From Trichosphaerium sp. ATCC 40318 (Eukaryota; Discosea; Flabellinia; Trichosidae), in contig JALMLS010000064.1 in the NCBI GenBank assembly GCA_038496445.1, positions 186,001 through 250,000 on the forward strand: a stretch of 64,000 nucleotides of DNA, read 5' to 3'. The translations under genes and the position numbers were made by a program. Each line of letters opens with the position of its first letter. The first letter of the stretch is position 1. Below, one piece after another: positions 41,777 to 53,843 of this stretch. The notes under the pieces were generated by a model that was not told the DNA's origin, did not search any database, and saw only the letters and a list, made by a program, of their open reading frames with translations.

Positions 41777-43321
41777 ATGAAGCTAGGCGGCACTTACAAA
41801 GGTAAAATAGAGTTGACAGTCGGTTGCGATCAAAAAGGAGAATACACTTTAATATTGCAGCCAAAAGGTACGTTAACTGCTGTGAAAGTGTTAAACCGTA
41901 TTAAAAATGCTGGTAGATGAACTGTCGTATATTATTAAAGGTAAACACACCGCTTTTGGAGAGACCTGCGCAATTTCGGGATATTGTAGTGCAGATGGGT
42001 TGATAAACTACTCCGATGGCGAAACAACATTCTTTGGAAAAATAAACAGCAAAGGTTATAAACGTCGCTTCAATTTAAACTAACCTCAGGTTGATAGGTG
42101 AGATAAGTGGGAAATGCCACAATGAAGGAAAGAAAGGTTCAGGAACATACAAACTAAAAATAGAACAAACAAAAGTATGTGCAAAATATTTGTAATCTCG
42201 ACCTTCTCTTCTCAAATTCTAACGCTGTCAACAGACTATAAATATAAAATGGAGGTTCTTCATGGATGATGAAACAACGTGTGATAATTCTTTAGTTCCA
42301 AGTTCAACCAAGGTTAGTACAACTAAGCTGTGAGTAACCTTAAACAAAGATTAATTTTTTATTAATAGATGTCTGTTTTGCATGAAATCGCTGGTAAGGT
42401 GTTAGGAGTTCCAGGATCACATGTTACATTATCTGTACGTATACAACGAAAACTTAAGCACTAACACAGCGTGTAGGGGGACAATAAAGTGCTGTACAGA
42501 GGAAAGACTATTGCAGAATGTATTGAAGAGGGTAAACTGTTTTTAAACACACATACGTATGCAACTTTTTTTGTTTGTTGTGTTATCTTCTAACTCCTAG
42601 TTCAGAAAAGAATATGATGTATACGTGAGAAATGATGGAAAGTTTGATATCGAAAACCATCTTGTCAGTATAATCAAGGCTGATGATGCTAAGGAGCTAA
42701 TGAGATTCACGAAAGAGGTAGCAATAGTTTTTTTTTTTTTCTCTGTTTCTTACCATGTGCAGCATAATGTTGATTTGGAAACAAAAATATCTAGCTCAGG
42801 GTCTGGAGGTCTTCGTGGTGGAGATGGAAGCTTTGGAAATGTTGTGAAGGGAACAATGTTGATGGTTAGCCTTGAACGACATTTCACTTTTTTTTTTTTG
42901 GTTGTTTCTTTGGTTGTTGCCTTACTAAGTCCTTCTTCGCAGGTTGCTACAATAAACCAGAAAAAAGAATGTTTCAAGTGGCTCCTAGACCAAGGAGCCG
43001 ACGTGAATACATCCTGTGATGTAGCTTATGGACCAGGATGTGTCAAGGTTTTTGGAAAGAATGCAACGCCAATCGCAGTCCGTGGCATTGCAAAGTATCA
43101 CATGCAAAAATGTGTGGGTTCCAAAGTTAAAATAGATATGAAAGATGAATTTGCAGAAGCACTTATAGCAAAGGGAGCAGATACGTAAGTATTTCTTGTC
43201 AACAATCACATGCACAGGGACTTTTTCTGACTTTTTTCTGATTTGTTTTAGTACTGTAATAGTAGACGTATTATCAAAGAAGGCAGTCTACGACCCTGTT
43301 CAAGGCATTATATTCAAGTAA
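41777..43321 (+). CDS. Unknown multi-exon protein with an ankyrin-like segment
   Basis: About nine short exons. It starts MKLGGTYKGKIELTVGCDQK, a repeat-like beta region with Gly and Cys (CAISGYCSADGLINYSDGET; EISGKCHNEGKKGSGTYKL). A middle part follows (MSVLHEIAGKVLGVPGSHVT). The C-terminal part has KECFKWLLDQGADVNTS and EFAEALIAKGADT, which fit ankyrin-type helices with an interposed 40-residue insert. The tail is KKAVYDPVQGIIFK. The family is not recognised. The start is the first ATG after upstream in-frame stops; an upstream exon cannot be excluded. It lies about 250 bases downstream of the NACHT gene on the same strand. Confidence 0.55.
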
Positions 43322-43447
43322 ATCATTTAAAGACACTTGTATTTGGTACTAAAATAAAAGACTAACTAGTAATATCGTTATCTGTTGCCTAGTTCGGACA
43401 ATACTCAGCTTGAAAAAAAAGTTGTTAGCTTTTGTTGTTTTATTTCT

Positions 43448-45689
43448 TCAACAACTTTGTATTGATTCACATGATCGGCGCATGATTTGAGGATCAACTG
43501 TGCATCTATCAGAACCGCTTCCACCATCTACAGTAATAACGTTGGAATTCCTAGACTGCCGAACAGTTAAACAATCATCCCCAGCACCACCCAAAACAGC
43601 TGTGCTAGAAGTTGCAACAAAATCTATAACCTCTAACAAATCTCTTCCAGCTCCTCCATGGACTTGTTGGATCTCAGAATTCAATATACTAACGCAGTCA
43701 TTACCGCCATCACCTTATTTTCGTTTAGGTGAAACTATTCAATCATGCTGTACCTGCCACTGCTCCAAGTTTTGCGTTCTCTGCAAATATAATATCATTT
43801 CCGTTTGATCCAGAAACAACTGAATCTGGTGTCGAATCTGGGGTACCTATCACTTGAATACAATCATCACCAGCACCACCTATTATATTAGATACTTTTA
43901 CACTACTGAGGACAGCCTTATCATTTCCTGAACCAAGATTGATGGTGTTTTGGAACACAGCATTTGTTGCTCGAATGCAGTCATTTCCAGTACCTTGTTT
44001 TGAAACAATTACTAAAAAGTAAAACTTCACATACGATACCTGTGAGCACATTGCCTGCGATTGAAGCACCCCCCATCACAACTAAGCAATCAAAGCCTTC
44101 CAATAGTGATATACCACTCCTTACAGTAGCACCTGCTCCAACAAGAACACAATCATCTCCGTTTGATCCAATAATTGAGTCTACAGACTCTCCAGGTTGT
44201 ATCTTGATACAGTTTGTACCTAGCAATACGTTACTATAATACTTACAAGGACCTTTGTATTGCGTACATTCATCAAAGTTACAGCGATCACAAGCACAAC
44301 CTCTTGAACAAGGACCCAAGAAAATAGTCGAACAAATACTGTTATCAAAATTTGTTGGGTTTGATGTTGGTGCGATAGTTGCTGGCTGCATTGTTGGCTG
44401 TATTGTAGGTGCATCTGTAGCATCCATCGAAACATTAAAAGTTGTAGGTTCAGCAATACCACAAAGGCTTATTGTATTAAGACTTTTACTAGTTAGTTAC
44501 AAAATCTTCGAAATGAAACTTACATTGAGGTACTACTTTCAGAAGAAAAATGTGTTCTATCTCCTACCGTTATAGATGCTTGTAATTCCGATGTACCAGT
44601 TCCTTCGCGATATTAGATATAATCACGTGAACTATTTCACTAACCTGTTACTTCCATAGAGAACGAACATGTAACAGTACCACCCACAGCTATCATTCCA
44701 CTAGCAGAGAATCCTGTACCATCAACAGACTCTCCAAAAGCCTTATTGCAGATTACTTTAATTGAATACTACTTCTATAACTACGTACAAAGTCACAAGC
44801 AGGATTTCTTAGTGTAACAAAAGAAGGTGTTCGGAACTCAACAATAACATTTGGAGAATCGAATACACCAATATTGGTGCAAACTATTTCTACTTGTACA
44901 TCACTCCCTACAAACTCTTTTTTCAATTTTTGTTAACAATGTAAATTGTGTTACCAACTAGAGGCGGCCCTGTTATGTCATGACGGCATACAATAGAGTT
45001 CGAACAACAAGCATGACTTAAGCTAAATACATCAATGACATCCGTAGTTGTGTTAATAATGAACTGAATAGTTGACAATGCATCGTGATCAAAAGTAGAA
45101 TCGAAAGCCAAGCAAACATCTCGTCCTGATACAGGATCAAGTTCTGGAACTCTGAATTTTTCCGTAGTGTATTCTCCATCCATTGAATCAGTAACTCTTA
45201 CTTCAAAGTCAAGATCCGTTGACGATGAATCGAAGTGTGCAAGCCAACAATCTATTCATTGAAAGATTAAAATGTTTTATCGGAACTCACAAGTATAATT
45301 CTTACCGCAATTTGATGTACGGCTATTTGTTTGTACATTGATAGGAGCAATGTAAAATAAAAACAAGTCACAAGTAACATTACTCAGTACAGATGATCCC
45401 TTAGTACCTATAAACATCTCTGAAGGCCCTCCTGACGCGCAGCGCATGTCTTGCCCATCGCCTTCAGCTGTAATCCTTCTTAAGACTCCTGTAAGCGTGT
45501 TACGGCGTCAAAGAGACAAATTATGCACGTACCAGGGTATGGGAAATCAATGTTTGGGTTGGCAGATGGTGTGGTCGTATCACCTGCGAGATCGCTGTTA
45601 AAACTATCCAGAAGTAAACCACTTTGTGCTGATACTGTAGTCATAAGAATCATAAGAGTAAGTAAAAGATGCATGAGGTGTCGTGGCAT
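43448..45689 (-). CDS. Secreted protein with RTX-like Gly/Asp nonapeptide repeats
   Basis: Starts with a signal peptide (MPRHLMHLLLTLMILMTTVS, Ala-Gln at the likely cleavage site). A beta-rich N-terminal ectodomain with Cys pairs follows (SGRDVCLAFDSTFD, HACCSNSIVCRHD). Next comes a Thr/Pro-rich mucin-like linker (TIQPTMQPATIAPTSNPTNF) and a Cys-rich motif (GPCSRGCACDRCNFDECTQY). The C-terminal third is a run of blades with GSNGDDCVLV, GGAGDDCIQV, GSNGNDIIF, GGAGRDLLEV, GGAGDDCLTV and GGSGSDRC. These match the GGxGxD calcium-binding beta-roll pattern of RTX proteins, but with a conserved Cys after DD in several copies. RTX repeats are mainly bacterial, so transfer is possible; the short introns show the gene is domesticated. 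A cytolytic role is not shown by anything here. Confidence 0.7.
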
Positions 45690-45995
45690 GTTTACAAAAT
45701 TTTATTTCAAGAAAAAAACCTAAAAAGAAAAACACGTGACTAACTTGGATGCTTACTTATCGATGAGTGTGAATTGAGAACAACAAAGCGGCTGCCAATG
45801 GCGCATATGAGAACAACAAGGGTAACGTGATCTTGCGCAAGCGATGTGGTAAAAACCTCTGGCAACAACAAACCTGAAGAAAAACGCTGGAAAATGCAAA
45901 CCTTCAAGTCTCCCAAAGTCTTGGTTTGACAGTCTTGTACTTTTACATTCTCGCTCAAATACCAGTGTACATGGTGTAGAATAAGTCGTCATCAC
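45690..45995. promoter_or_regulatory. Divergent intergenic region
   Basis: About 300 bases between the divergent starts of the RTX-like and CoA-transferase genes. A CACGTG site lies near 45733. Two overlapping minus-strand open frames here look like shadows. Confidence 0.35.
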
Positions 45996-48274
45996 ATGTT
46001 GCACCTGTACGGACGAGGTAGGCGCGTGTTGCCTAGTTTTAGTTATTCATACCGCTCCTATTGCGTACGAAGGTTACTTACGCGTAAAAACTGACTTGAA
46101 TTAGCAAAAGGTGAACCCACAAAAGCTGGGTAAAATAGGTGTGAAAAAAAGGCCTCAACAAACCAGAAGGGGACCTGCTAGACAAAAATTAGAAGTTATT
46201 GGACCATTGTCAAATCTACGCGTATTAGACCTCACTAGAGTGCTCGCAGGCGCGTACACTATTTTTTTCTTGCGTTTGCGATGCATTTACGCAAACAAGC
46301 GTTGAAATGAAACATTTTTTGTACATTTTTACAAAATACCTTTGTAGCCTCTAAAACACACTCTGAAGGATGTATAAAGTATACTGACGCGATTAATAGG
46401 ACCATGGTCAACACAAAACATGGCTGACCTTGGCGCTGAAATTATCAAGATAGAAAAGCCTCAAAAGGGTGATGATACGCGAGAATGGGGTCCTCCTTTT
46501 ATTAATGTACGTTTTTAATGGGTTAATAATCTGTTTGGTTAATATCATTTTATAGTACAAAGACGGAAAGATAATGGACTCTGCTTATCACTTATCTGCA
46601 AATAGAGGCAAATTTTCGGCTGCTATTGATTTTAAATCTAAAGAAGGCCAACAATTAATTGAAGTAAGTCGACTAAAGTTATTCTAGAAACTGCAATGTG
46701 TCAAAAAATTAATTTGTCATTTTTCGTTTTGAAAAAAAATAAGAAAAAATCAGTGTGGTATTGACAGGTCCTATGTTATAGAAATTGGCTAGTCAATCCG
46801 ATATTGTAATAGAAAACTTTAAAGTTGGTACTTTAGCAAAGTATAATCTAGACTACAAGTCCTTGCAGAAAGCAAACAAGAGTGCGTTTAAAAAAAATTT
46901 ACAAAAAAAGTTGATTATTAATTTGTTACATTCTAGAACTTATTTATTGCTCAATCTCCTCTTATGGCCAGTCTGGTCCTAAAAAAGATTTACCTGGTTA
47001 TGATTTTTTAATCCAAGGAGAGACTGGACTAATGTCAATCACTGGAGAGGAAGGTGGAACTCCGCAAAAAACAGGTATACAATCGTAATATTCTTTTTTT
47101 TTTGGAACCACTTTTCGTTTTCTTATGATTGTTGCAGGCGTTGCTATCATTGATATGATGACTGGAATGTATGCTACTATTGCTATTTTGGCAGCAGTAA
47201 ATAAAAGAAACATTTCTGGAAAGGTAAGCATGAGATGTTTGATACAGAACCCATGTTAATCAAATTTCAGGGAGAATATATTGATATTTCTTTGCATGAC
47301 GTTGGTATCGCTACCACAGGGTATCGTGGCGTAAATTACTTGGCATCAGGTCAAGTACCTAAACGGTTTGGTAATGCACATCCATCTATTGGTACGTTAA
47401 CAACAACCTGAGATTTTATGTCTAACTTCTATTCTTTTAACAGTTCCTTACCAATCCTTCCATGCGTCAAATGGTGAATTCATTGTGGCTTGTGGTAATG
47501 ATAAACAGTTTGGCGATTTATGTAAGGTAAGCTTACACACATGGCAACGACTTTTCAATGAACAGCTCTCTTTACACGTGATACAAACAAGTTAACAATC
47601 AAATTCTTTTTTCTGAAAGTCAACGACCTTTTACTGCTTGGCGTCGTCTTATTTTTTCTTCTAGGTACTTGGTAGAGAGGAACTTATTGATGATGTACGA
47701 TACAAGAGAAACGTTGATAGAGTTATGAATAGGGTAGCACTAGAGCAAATTTTAAAAGCAATTTTTGTTACAAAAACAAAAGAGGAATGGCTTCGGATAC
47801 TAAATGAAGCTTCTGTTACTTGTGGACCTATTAATACAATAAAACAAGCTCTGGAAAGCGAACAAACAGAATCAAGAGAAATGGTCGAACATCATTACGA
47901 AGTCGGTAAGAGAGAACCAGAAACTTTATTCCCATCGAAAAAAAAAACTTCATTTTATTCTTGTACACTCTACTTGCTTACACAATTCTTTTTAAAGGCC
48001 TGGATGATCCTGTGAAGCTCATTGCAAACCCTATAAAGTTCCCAAATACAAAATACAGAAAATCTCTAATAAGGTCACCTCCAAAACATGGTGAACATAC
48101 TCTCCATATTTTATCAATTTTGGGACGAGAATCTCAAAAAGATTTGCGTCGATTGCATGAAATTGGTGTTATAAAACAAAAGAACTTGAGGAAAAAAAAC
48201 CTGGTCAGGATCCTACAAAATCAGACGAAACAGTTGATGATGATGATGAAGAAAATGATAATAAGACCACTTAA
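45996..48274 (+). CDS. Family III CoA-transferase, SUGCT/CaiB-like, mitochondrial
   Basis: Exon 1 encodes [20 protein letters not shown], a good mitochondrial presequence, ended by a 40-nt intron. The enzyme follows: [37 protein letters not shown] with [64 protein letters not shown] and [16 protein letters not shown]. The C-terminal domain has [18 protein letters not shown] and [10 protein letters not shown]. The likely reaction is CoA transfer from succinyl-CoA to a dicarboxylate such as glutarate. The Asp nucleophile should be the one in PGYDFLIQ. Near 48170-48180 the reading frame appears to slip: a clearly coding acidic tail ([11 protein letters not shown] ... ending DNKTT) lies one frame over, ending at 48274, while the current frame runs on to unlikely sequence. 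Confidence 0.85.
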
Positions 48275-48830
48275 AGAAATCAACCGCACGTGCTGTGCTC
48301 AAAAGGACACTAAAAAAATACTTGTACAAAAAAATCTTCTTTTTTTTCATTTGTCACGTGATGCTTGTAAATAAAAAATAATGGCTTGACCTTTTCTTGT
48401 GATTTCAACACTACATTATATCTTGGTCGTTATGCGAGCCTACCTTAAAAACCTGACTCTTACATAGTCGTAGTTTGCCCTACTGAGTGTCAGCCTCAAT
48501 CCCATCTGTAAACTGTTTACTTGCAATGGCTGCCAAGTGGTTTGTTGCACCGGTGTCTGTGTCTATTGTAATCAAGGATTGTGTGGTAAGACATTCGGTT
48601 AACCCAGTTCAATATACTCTGTGCTTCTACCGGAAGTGACCAAGAAACAGGCCATCGAAATGTACAATTTATTGCAAACTCAAGTGTAATTATTGTAATC
48701 GTAAGACTGGTAAATGCCTACCAATGCTGACGCACAACCAATAAAAAGGCCACAAATGAATATAAAGCGACTTAAACAGTTGTTAAGGCTTGTGATTAAA
48801 AACCGAACAGAAAAGTCGTTGTAACAACAG
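48275..48830. other. Intergenic gap
   Basis: About 555 bases between the CoA-transferase and ML-domain genes. A 37-residue open frame (48526-48639, MAAKWFVAPVSVSIVIKD) is the only candidate and has no support beyond its start codon. CACGTG occurs near 48288 and 48355. Confidence 0.3.
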
Positions 48831-49450
48831 ATGAAGTTTTTTTTGTGCCTCGCTCTATTCCTCGCTACTGTTATTAGCGTAGACCCTCTCAAATGGGAAA
48901 TATGCGATACAGGCGCTACCTTTCAAGCCAACCAAGTAACGATGACACCATGTACGTTTATCTCTTCTCCTACCGTCATTATTACTAAAACTATCGCTTT
49001 CTAGATCCAGCCGTAGCAGGAAAGCCTGTAACAGTCCATACAGATGGCTATGAAACAAAAGCCAACACTGCCGGTACGTTTTTTAGTAATCACGTGACCT
49101 CCTAGAAAAAATAAAAACTGACTCTCGTTTAGGAGATTGGTCTACTACTGTGTACCTTGATGGTCTTCCTGTAACCAGCTACAAAGGTACCTCGCGTTCA
49201 AACAACTGTCGAAAAATTTTTTCAGCCGAAAGAAGGCGGTAAAAAGTTAAACAAAAAGCAAGCGAAACTTCTCGCTTATTTCTTTTTTTCTTTAGGTTCC
49301 ATCTGTAATCCTCCTATCATTCCAAACTGTGCTTGTCCATGTGCCCCTGGAAACCATACCACCGAGCTCACACTTAATGTGCCTTCATTCGCCATCACCG
49401 TACGCCACAAGCCACTAGACGGTTTTTTTAGTGACAAGGGTTTTGATTAG
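48831..49450 (+). CDS. Secreted ML-domain (MD-2/NPC2-like) lipid-binding protein
   Basis: Starts MKFFLCLALFLATVISVDPL, a signal peptide. The mature part reads KWEICDTGATFQANQVTMTP, AVAGKPVTVHTDGYETKANT, DWSTTVYLDGLPVTSYKG, SICNPPIIPNCACPCAPGNH and TTELTLNVPSFAITVRHKP. This is the ML fold: a first Cys followed by the beta-strands, a central SxCxP Cys pair, and the aromatic end strand. About 150 residues, three short introns. Family members carry sterols, phospholipids or lipopolysaccharide in lumenal or extracellular fluid; here the ligand is unknown. The first splice donor lies inside the MTP/Y join. Confidence 0.8.
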
Positions 49451-49828
49451 GACTCTGGATATTCTGGTAAATTCACAGCATACGACGAAAACAAAGCATT
49501 GATTCTTTGTATCAAATACACCTTCTCCATTGTAAACAACGGGTAAATGGGTCTAATAAAATACTTTGTTACCAAAATAGAGTCACCTTTCTTGATAAAA
49601 AAATCAATCAAAAAAAAAAACAACAATAGCTCTGATTGAACTTGAATGTGCCTCATCGTTTGAGTTCTCTTCCAGTTACATTCAGATAGCCCACCCCCTT
49701 ACTTGATAGATTACTCAACATTCTCGACTTGAGAACCTGAACGAAGACGATTTCAATCAAAGCAATACTAAAATTGACTATTTGATTGAAACAGTGAACG
49801 AAAAAAAAAACCAAAAACTCAATTTACA
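49451..49828. other. Intergenic gap
   Basis: About 380 AT-rich bases between two plus-strand genes. It should hold the ML gene's 3' end and the SAM gene's promoter. No exon is supported. Confidence 0.35.
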
Positions 49829-51292
49829 ATGATGTCAGCAACACGTCGTCGCAGTGTACGCAAAAGCATGAAACATAAGTTGCTTACATCAACTCCTTAT
49901 AGCGTAGCATTAATGCATGGTCACACGCAGATGTTCTGGACTGGTTAGTAGATAAATGCAGGCTTACTGAAGACGAAGCGTATATCTTCTCAGTCGAAGA
50001 TATTGATGGTGTTACGCTCCAGGATCTATCTAATGAGGACCTTAGAACTCTTGGTTTGTCTATTGGCAAAAGAAAGAGAGTGTTCAGAGAGTTATCAAAA
50101 CTTCTATCAGTATGTATTTTTGGGAAATCAATCATTTATCGAAAAAACGAGAAAATCAATCATCTTTGTTGTTGCAAACGTTCTTTGTTCTAAATCTATT
50201 TTAGACTCCACCTCCAGCTCAAACCGAACGGTATATGAATCATGCACCATTTTATGAACCAGAATCAGAGGTAAGTGTATCTTAAGAGTAGAAAAACCAG
50301 AAGTTCGTTCTTGTTAACAGGTTTGATTTAGGAGGCAAAAAGAAAGATTCAAAGATACAGGAGGAACCAGCAATTAAATAAGATGAAAAAGAGGATACCC
50401 CAAGGTTGTATGTGTGGCGTTCAGAATTACAGATTTCAAGCAGTTTGTGTTCTACTAGCTGTTCTTGTAATGGCAGCTGCAACAACTGTGACAGCGACAA
50501 GAAATTACCACAGAACCACTCAAGACGCACTACGTAACATGAATAGACCTAAAATAAGGGAAATGTTAGATAGAGTATTGCCTCGTTTAATTACTGATGA
50601 TAAAAAGAGTACAGAGATAGCAGAAGCATTGACAGGTACCCAAACATCCAACAACTTTTTTTTTTCTTTGTGATTTTAAAGATAGGTGTTTTTATTGATT
50701 TGAAACTTTCAGGCCCTTTGGAGAAACAACGTGTTCTATTATTTACTTCAAGTAATCCAAATGGAAGTAAAAGAACACGTGAAATATCAGAAACAATCGC
50801 AAAGGTCCTAGGATCGGTACAAACACATATTTTTTTGCTTCTGTAGAAAACAAAACTAAGTCTATTTTTAGCAACATATTCACGTCAGTAACAACGATGA
50901 ACTTGAGTTTGTAAGTGGTTTAATATTGTATTTTTATATTCTAACACTCTATAGATTTCTGCACATCATACTTTTGCACCTGTCATTTTTATAAACGCTG
51001 ATAACGAGGTGCCTTTTTGGTTACTTGAATGGGTAAGAACTTTTTTTTCAATTTTCACAAGTAAGTTTCATTGTAGATCGATGACTCAATGATGCGTTTA
51101 CAGTATCCGGTATTCGTAATACATAGTCGCACTAATAACGGCATTTCTGATGACCACGATATGGAGAAGTTCCTGAAAAGTGAGTGGACTCACAGACTGA
51201 CACAAGTACGTAAAACCATTTCAACAATCCTTTTTTTTTAACTTTTTTAAAAGCGTATTGGTGCTGCCGCTTCTTTGGACTTTTCGACTTAA
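49829..51292 (+). CDS. SAM-domain, single-pass membrane protein with a Rossmann-like C-terminal domain
   Basis: Exon 1 MMSATRRRS is spliced via a 47-nt intron to RSINAWSHADVLDWLVDKCR, the start of a SAM domain that continues EDIDGVTLQDLSNEDLRTLG and KRVFRELSKLLS. A basic region (EAKRKIQRYRRNQQLNKMKK) precedes one hydrophobic helix, FQAVCVLLAVLVMAAATTVT. The C-terminal part alternates strands and helices: KQRVLLFTSSNPNGSKRTRE, FAPVIFINADNEVPFWLLEW, QYPVFVIHSRTNN. The pattern is Rossmann-like, possibly remotely TIR- or thioredoxin-like, but no family is recognised. It ends RIGAAASLDFST. The SAM domain should be cytosolic and able to oligomerise. The last exon follows a GTACGT donor and was placed by frame. 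Confidence 0.68.
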
Positions 51293-51875
51293 CATCAGTA
51301 TGAAATACGTACTATCACTTGTAGTAAATCAAATAAACCACTATTTTATCTCATTCGCGCGCCCTGAGCATGTTAAGCGTTAAGTGTTTGTAAAGCTTGA
51401 CAACATTTACCCTACCTGCCAGATTCTAAGTGTAAGGTTCAACACTACTCCAAAATAGTGTGTATATACATCTCGCAGCGTGATAGTTCATGTGAGTGTT
51501 TTACTGCACTCGTTTACTATATTCCTAGTTTTTTCTGATGTTTACGTATTAAAATTCGTCAGTTTTCTGTCAAATATCAAAAAATAGAAATAAACAAATG
51601 TATTGCTGTCAAATGGTCTAATACATGTGTGTATAGCTAAGCAAAAAGAATGCAAACCACAATTTTATTTATCAACAAAACGTGACGAACAAAACAAAAA
51701 AAAACTGTTCAATTTCATGAGGAAGTGGTATTATCACCTTGCAAAATAAAAAATACCTTGTTTGTGTATTCGTTATGCCCTATATTTGAAATGACAAAAA
51801 AGCGGTATAATGCAATCAGTGTAATGCTCATTTAAACCTCAATCTTTGGTGCTCAAATGTCGGAATTGTGTGACA
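51293..51875. other. Intergenic gap
   Basis: About 580 AT-rich bases with no supported exon. It contains the 3' end of the SAM gene and presumably the HEPN gene promoter. Confidence 0.35.
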
Positions 51876-53555
51876 ATGACTACTTCAAACTCCAAAATCT
51901 ATCGACCGGGCGTTATACAACACCTTCGTAGCGAGCAGTCCGAACTCGCCAATCAACAACTCAAGAAGAAAGAAACAAAAACAACTATAAGTAGTAGTTT
52001 CAACATTCTGGCGAGTTCGAAAGTCCACTACGACTCAATCACCTTTTTGCCATAATTTGGAACTGTGAATGACTTTTTATCTCTGATTTCTACGATATAA
52101 TGAAGTACAAAGATGGTCGCCCAAGACCAATATCCAGACACCCTTAAAGTATCGTGTAACTTGTTCCTAAAACAGTCTTTGTTACAATAGATTTTTTCTT
52201 ATTTCCTTCTTGGTATCAAAATTCTGCTATAACGGCATGTGTCAATTGCTTATTACTTCGTAATAGTTACTAACTGCTTACTTGTATCAATTGATGCTCT
52301 AAAGATATTCGGTAAACCATCAAGACAAAGAGTTTTGGAGAATTCTGATAAAAGTTGTTTTAAGCGTCATTTTGCTAAGGCAATCAATATGCTGCAAGGT
52401 GTACAACTCACAAATGACGAAATTGTAAACCGCACGTTGAAATTGTAAGTTCCTACTATTGTACAAGCGTTTTTACATTAAATTGAGTATCAATGAAGCG
52501 TTGGAGCCCTATGTGGTGTACCATTTACAGAAGAACTACGGCGTACGTTATAATACGTATACACGCACTAAAACTGCGAAAGGACGAGTGGGAAAACTAT
52601 GCAGAGGTTAAACGCCTTAGAGAGCATCAACGTAATGCAACAGTGCGCGGAGACTCTAAATCAAAGGGATATCAGGTAGAAAAACGTAATCTGTCATTTT
52701 ATACTCAAGAATAGTAGTGGGATACAGCTAGTTTATGTACTACTATAATTTCCCAGCAAACAGTGCGTATACCAACAAACCTCATCCATTTTTATCTACA
52801 AATCAATACAATACAGTCTAACGCCCTCTAGCTATTCCAACAAGACGCAAAATTTAACAGACAGGACTGGGGATGCCTTTTTGAGCTACGTCGCATGAGA
52901 AACGACTGGGCGCATCAGAGACAATTCACAGATGACGTACGCGCGCTATAGACTAATATAGTAACAGAAACGACTAAAACCTAAAATACAGGACGTCTAC
53001 CGATTATTGGACAATGCTTCTCGTCTACTTAACGCTATGCAATCAAGTGATCGATATACTATAATCTCAAAGACAAAAAGACAGTTTTTACTGCGTAAGA
53101 TGGTAAACAAGTTCGCTCCTCTTTTTTTTTTCTTTCTTTCTTTTTCATGAAAATCAATCAAACAGCTTTTCTTGACTTACAAAAAAAAACACAGGCTCCT
53201 AATATGCAAGCGGAAGAAGCCAAGAGTTTGCAAGTGCCTTGCTTGCTTGATCAAAACAATGATACGATTAAACAGATGCTTGGTCCTGCTGTTGTACAAG
53301 TAGATACTAATAGCCATGCGGTGAAGTACAATGGACAACATATCAATCAAGTGCAACATACACAACAGGGAATTCAACAAACACACGTGAGTTTTTGGAT
53401 TTTTTTTGGATTTGTATCCATTGATAAAAGTTACTTAAACGCAGTTGTAGCTTTATCAACATCATCATCAGGGTATTTCAGTTCAACCAACAGATTCTCA
53501 CTTTGGATGGCGCAGTACACAACAATCTAATCATCATGATCAGATGGAATTCTAA
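51876..53555 (+). CDS. Swt1-type HEPN-domain protein
   Basis: The best-supported part begins near 52290 with FGKPSRQRVLENSDKSCFKR. It is spliced in frame to FINEALEPYVVYHLQKNYG, then DEWENYAEVKRLREHQRNAT, then DWGCLFELRRMRNDWAHQRQ, then DVYRLLDNASRLLNAMQS. This follows the HEPN_Swt1 layout: a Pro-containing opening helix, YG-x-W, and the ELRxxRNxWAHQxxFxDDD block with the R-x4-H catalytic pair (RNDWAH). HEPN domains of this motif are often metal-independent RNases. The C-terminus is Gln/His-rich (YQHHHQGISVQ) and ends NHHDQMEF at 53555. The start is uncertain: MTTSNSKIYRPGVIQHLRSE at 51876 may be exon 1 or a separate small gene. No PIN domain of yeast Swt1 was found. Confidence 0.7.
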
Positions 53556-53843
53556 CTTGTTGTAATACAACAAAGGAAGAAAAAAAGTGTTTTATTTTTT
53601 CAACAATAAATTGTATCATAGTAGTATTTATTGTTAAGCGCCCTTCAGGTTAGTCACACTAAACTTTGTTGGTCTGAGTTTAAACATTGTAATGGTATCA
53701 CACAGGGTATGCCTGAATGGTTGTTTTGGAGGCGTTTTTATTATTATTAGTATTGATTAGTTTACAAGTGTTATTTTTTTTTTGTTGTTTCTTCTTCTTT
53801 GAAGCTGTTGCATCATTTACAAAGGGATTGTTTTTTTGTTATT

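Noticed and set aside
43500-44575. Several plus-strand open frames across the RTX-like gene
   Set aside because: They are antisense to a well-supported repeat protein and carry no recognisable domain.
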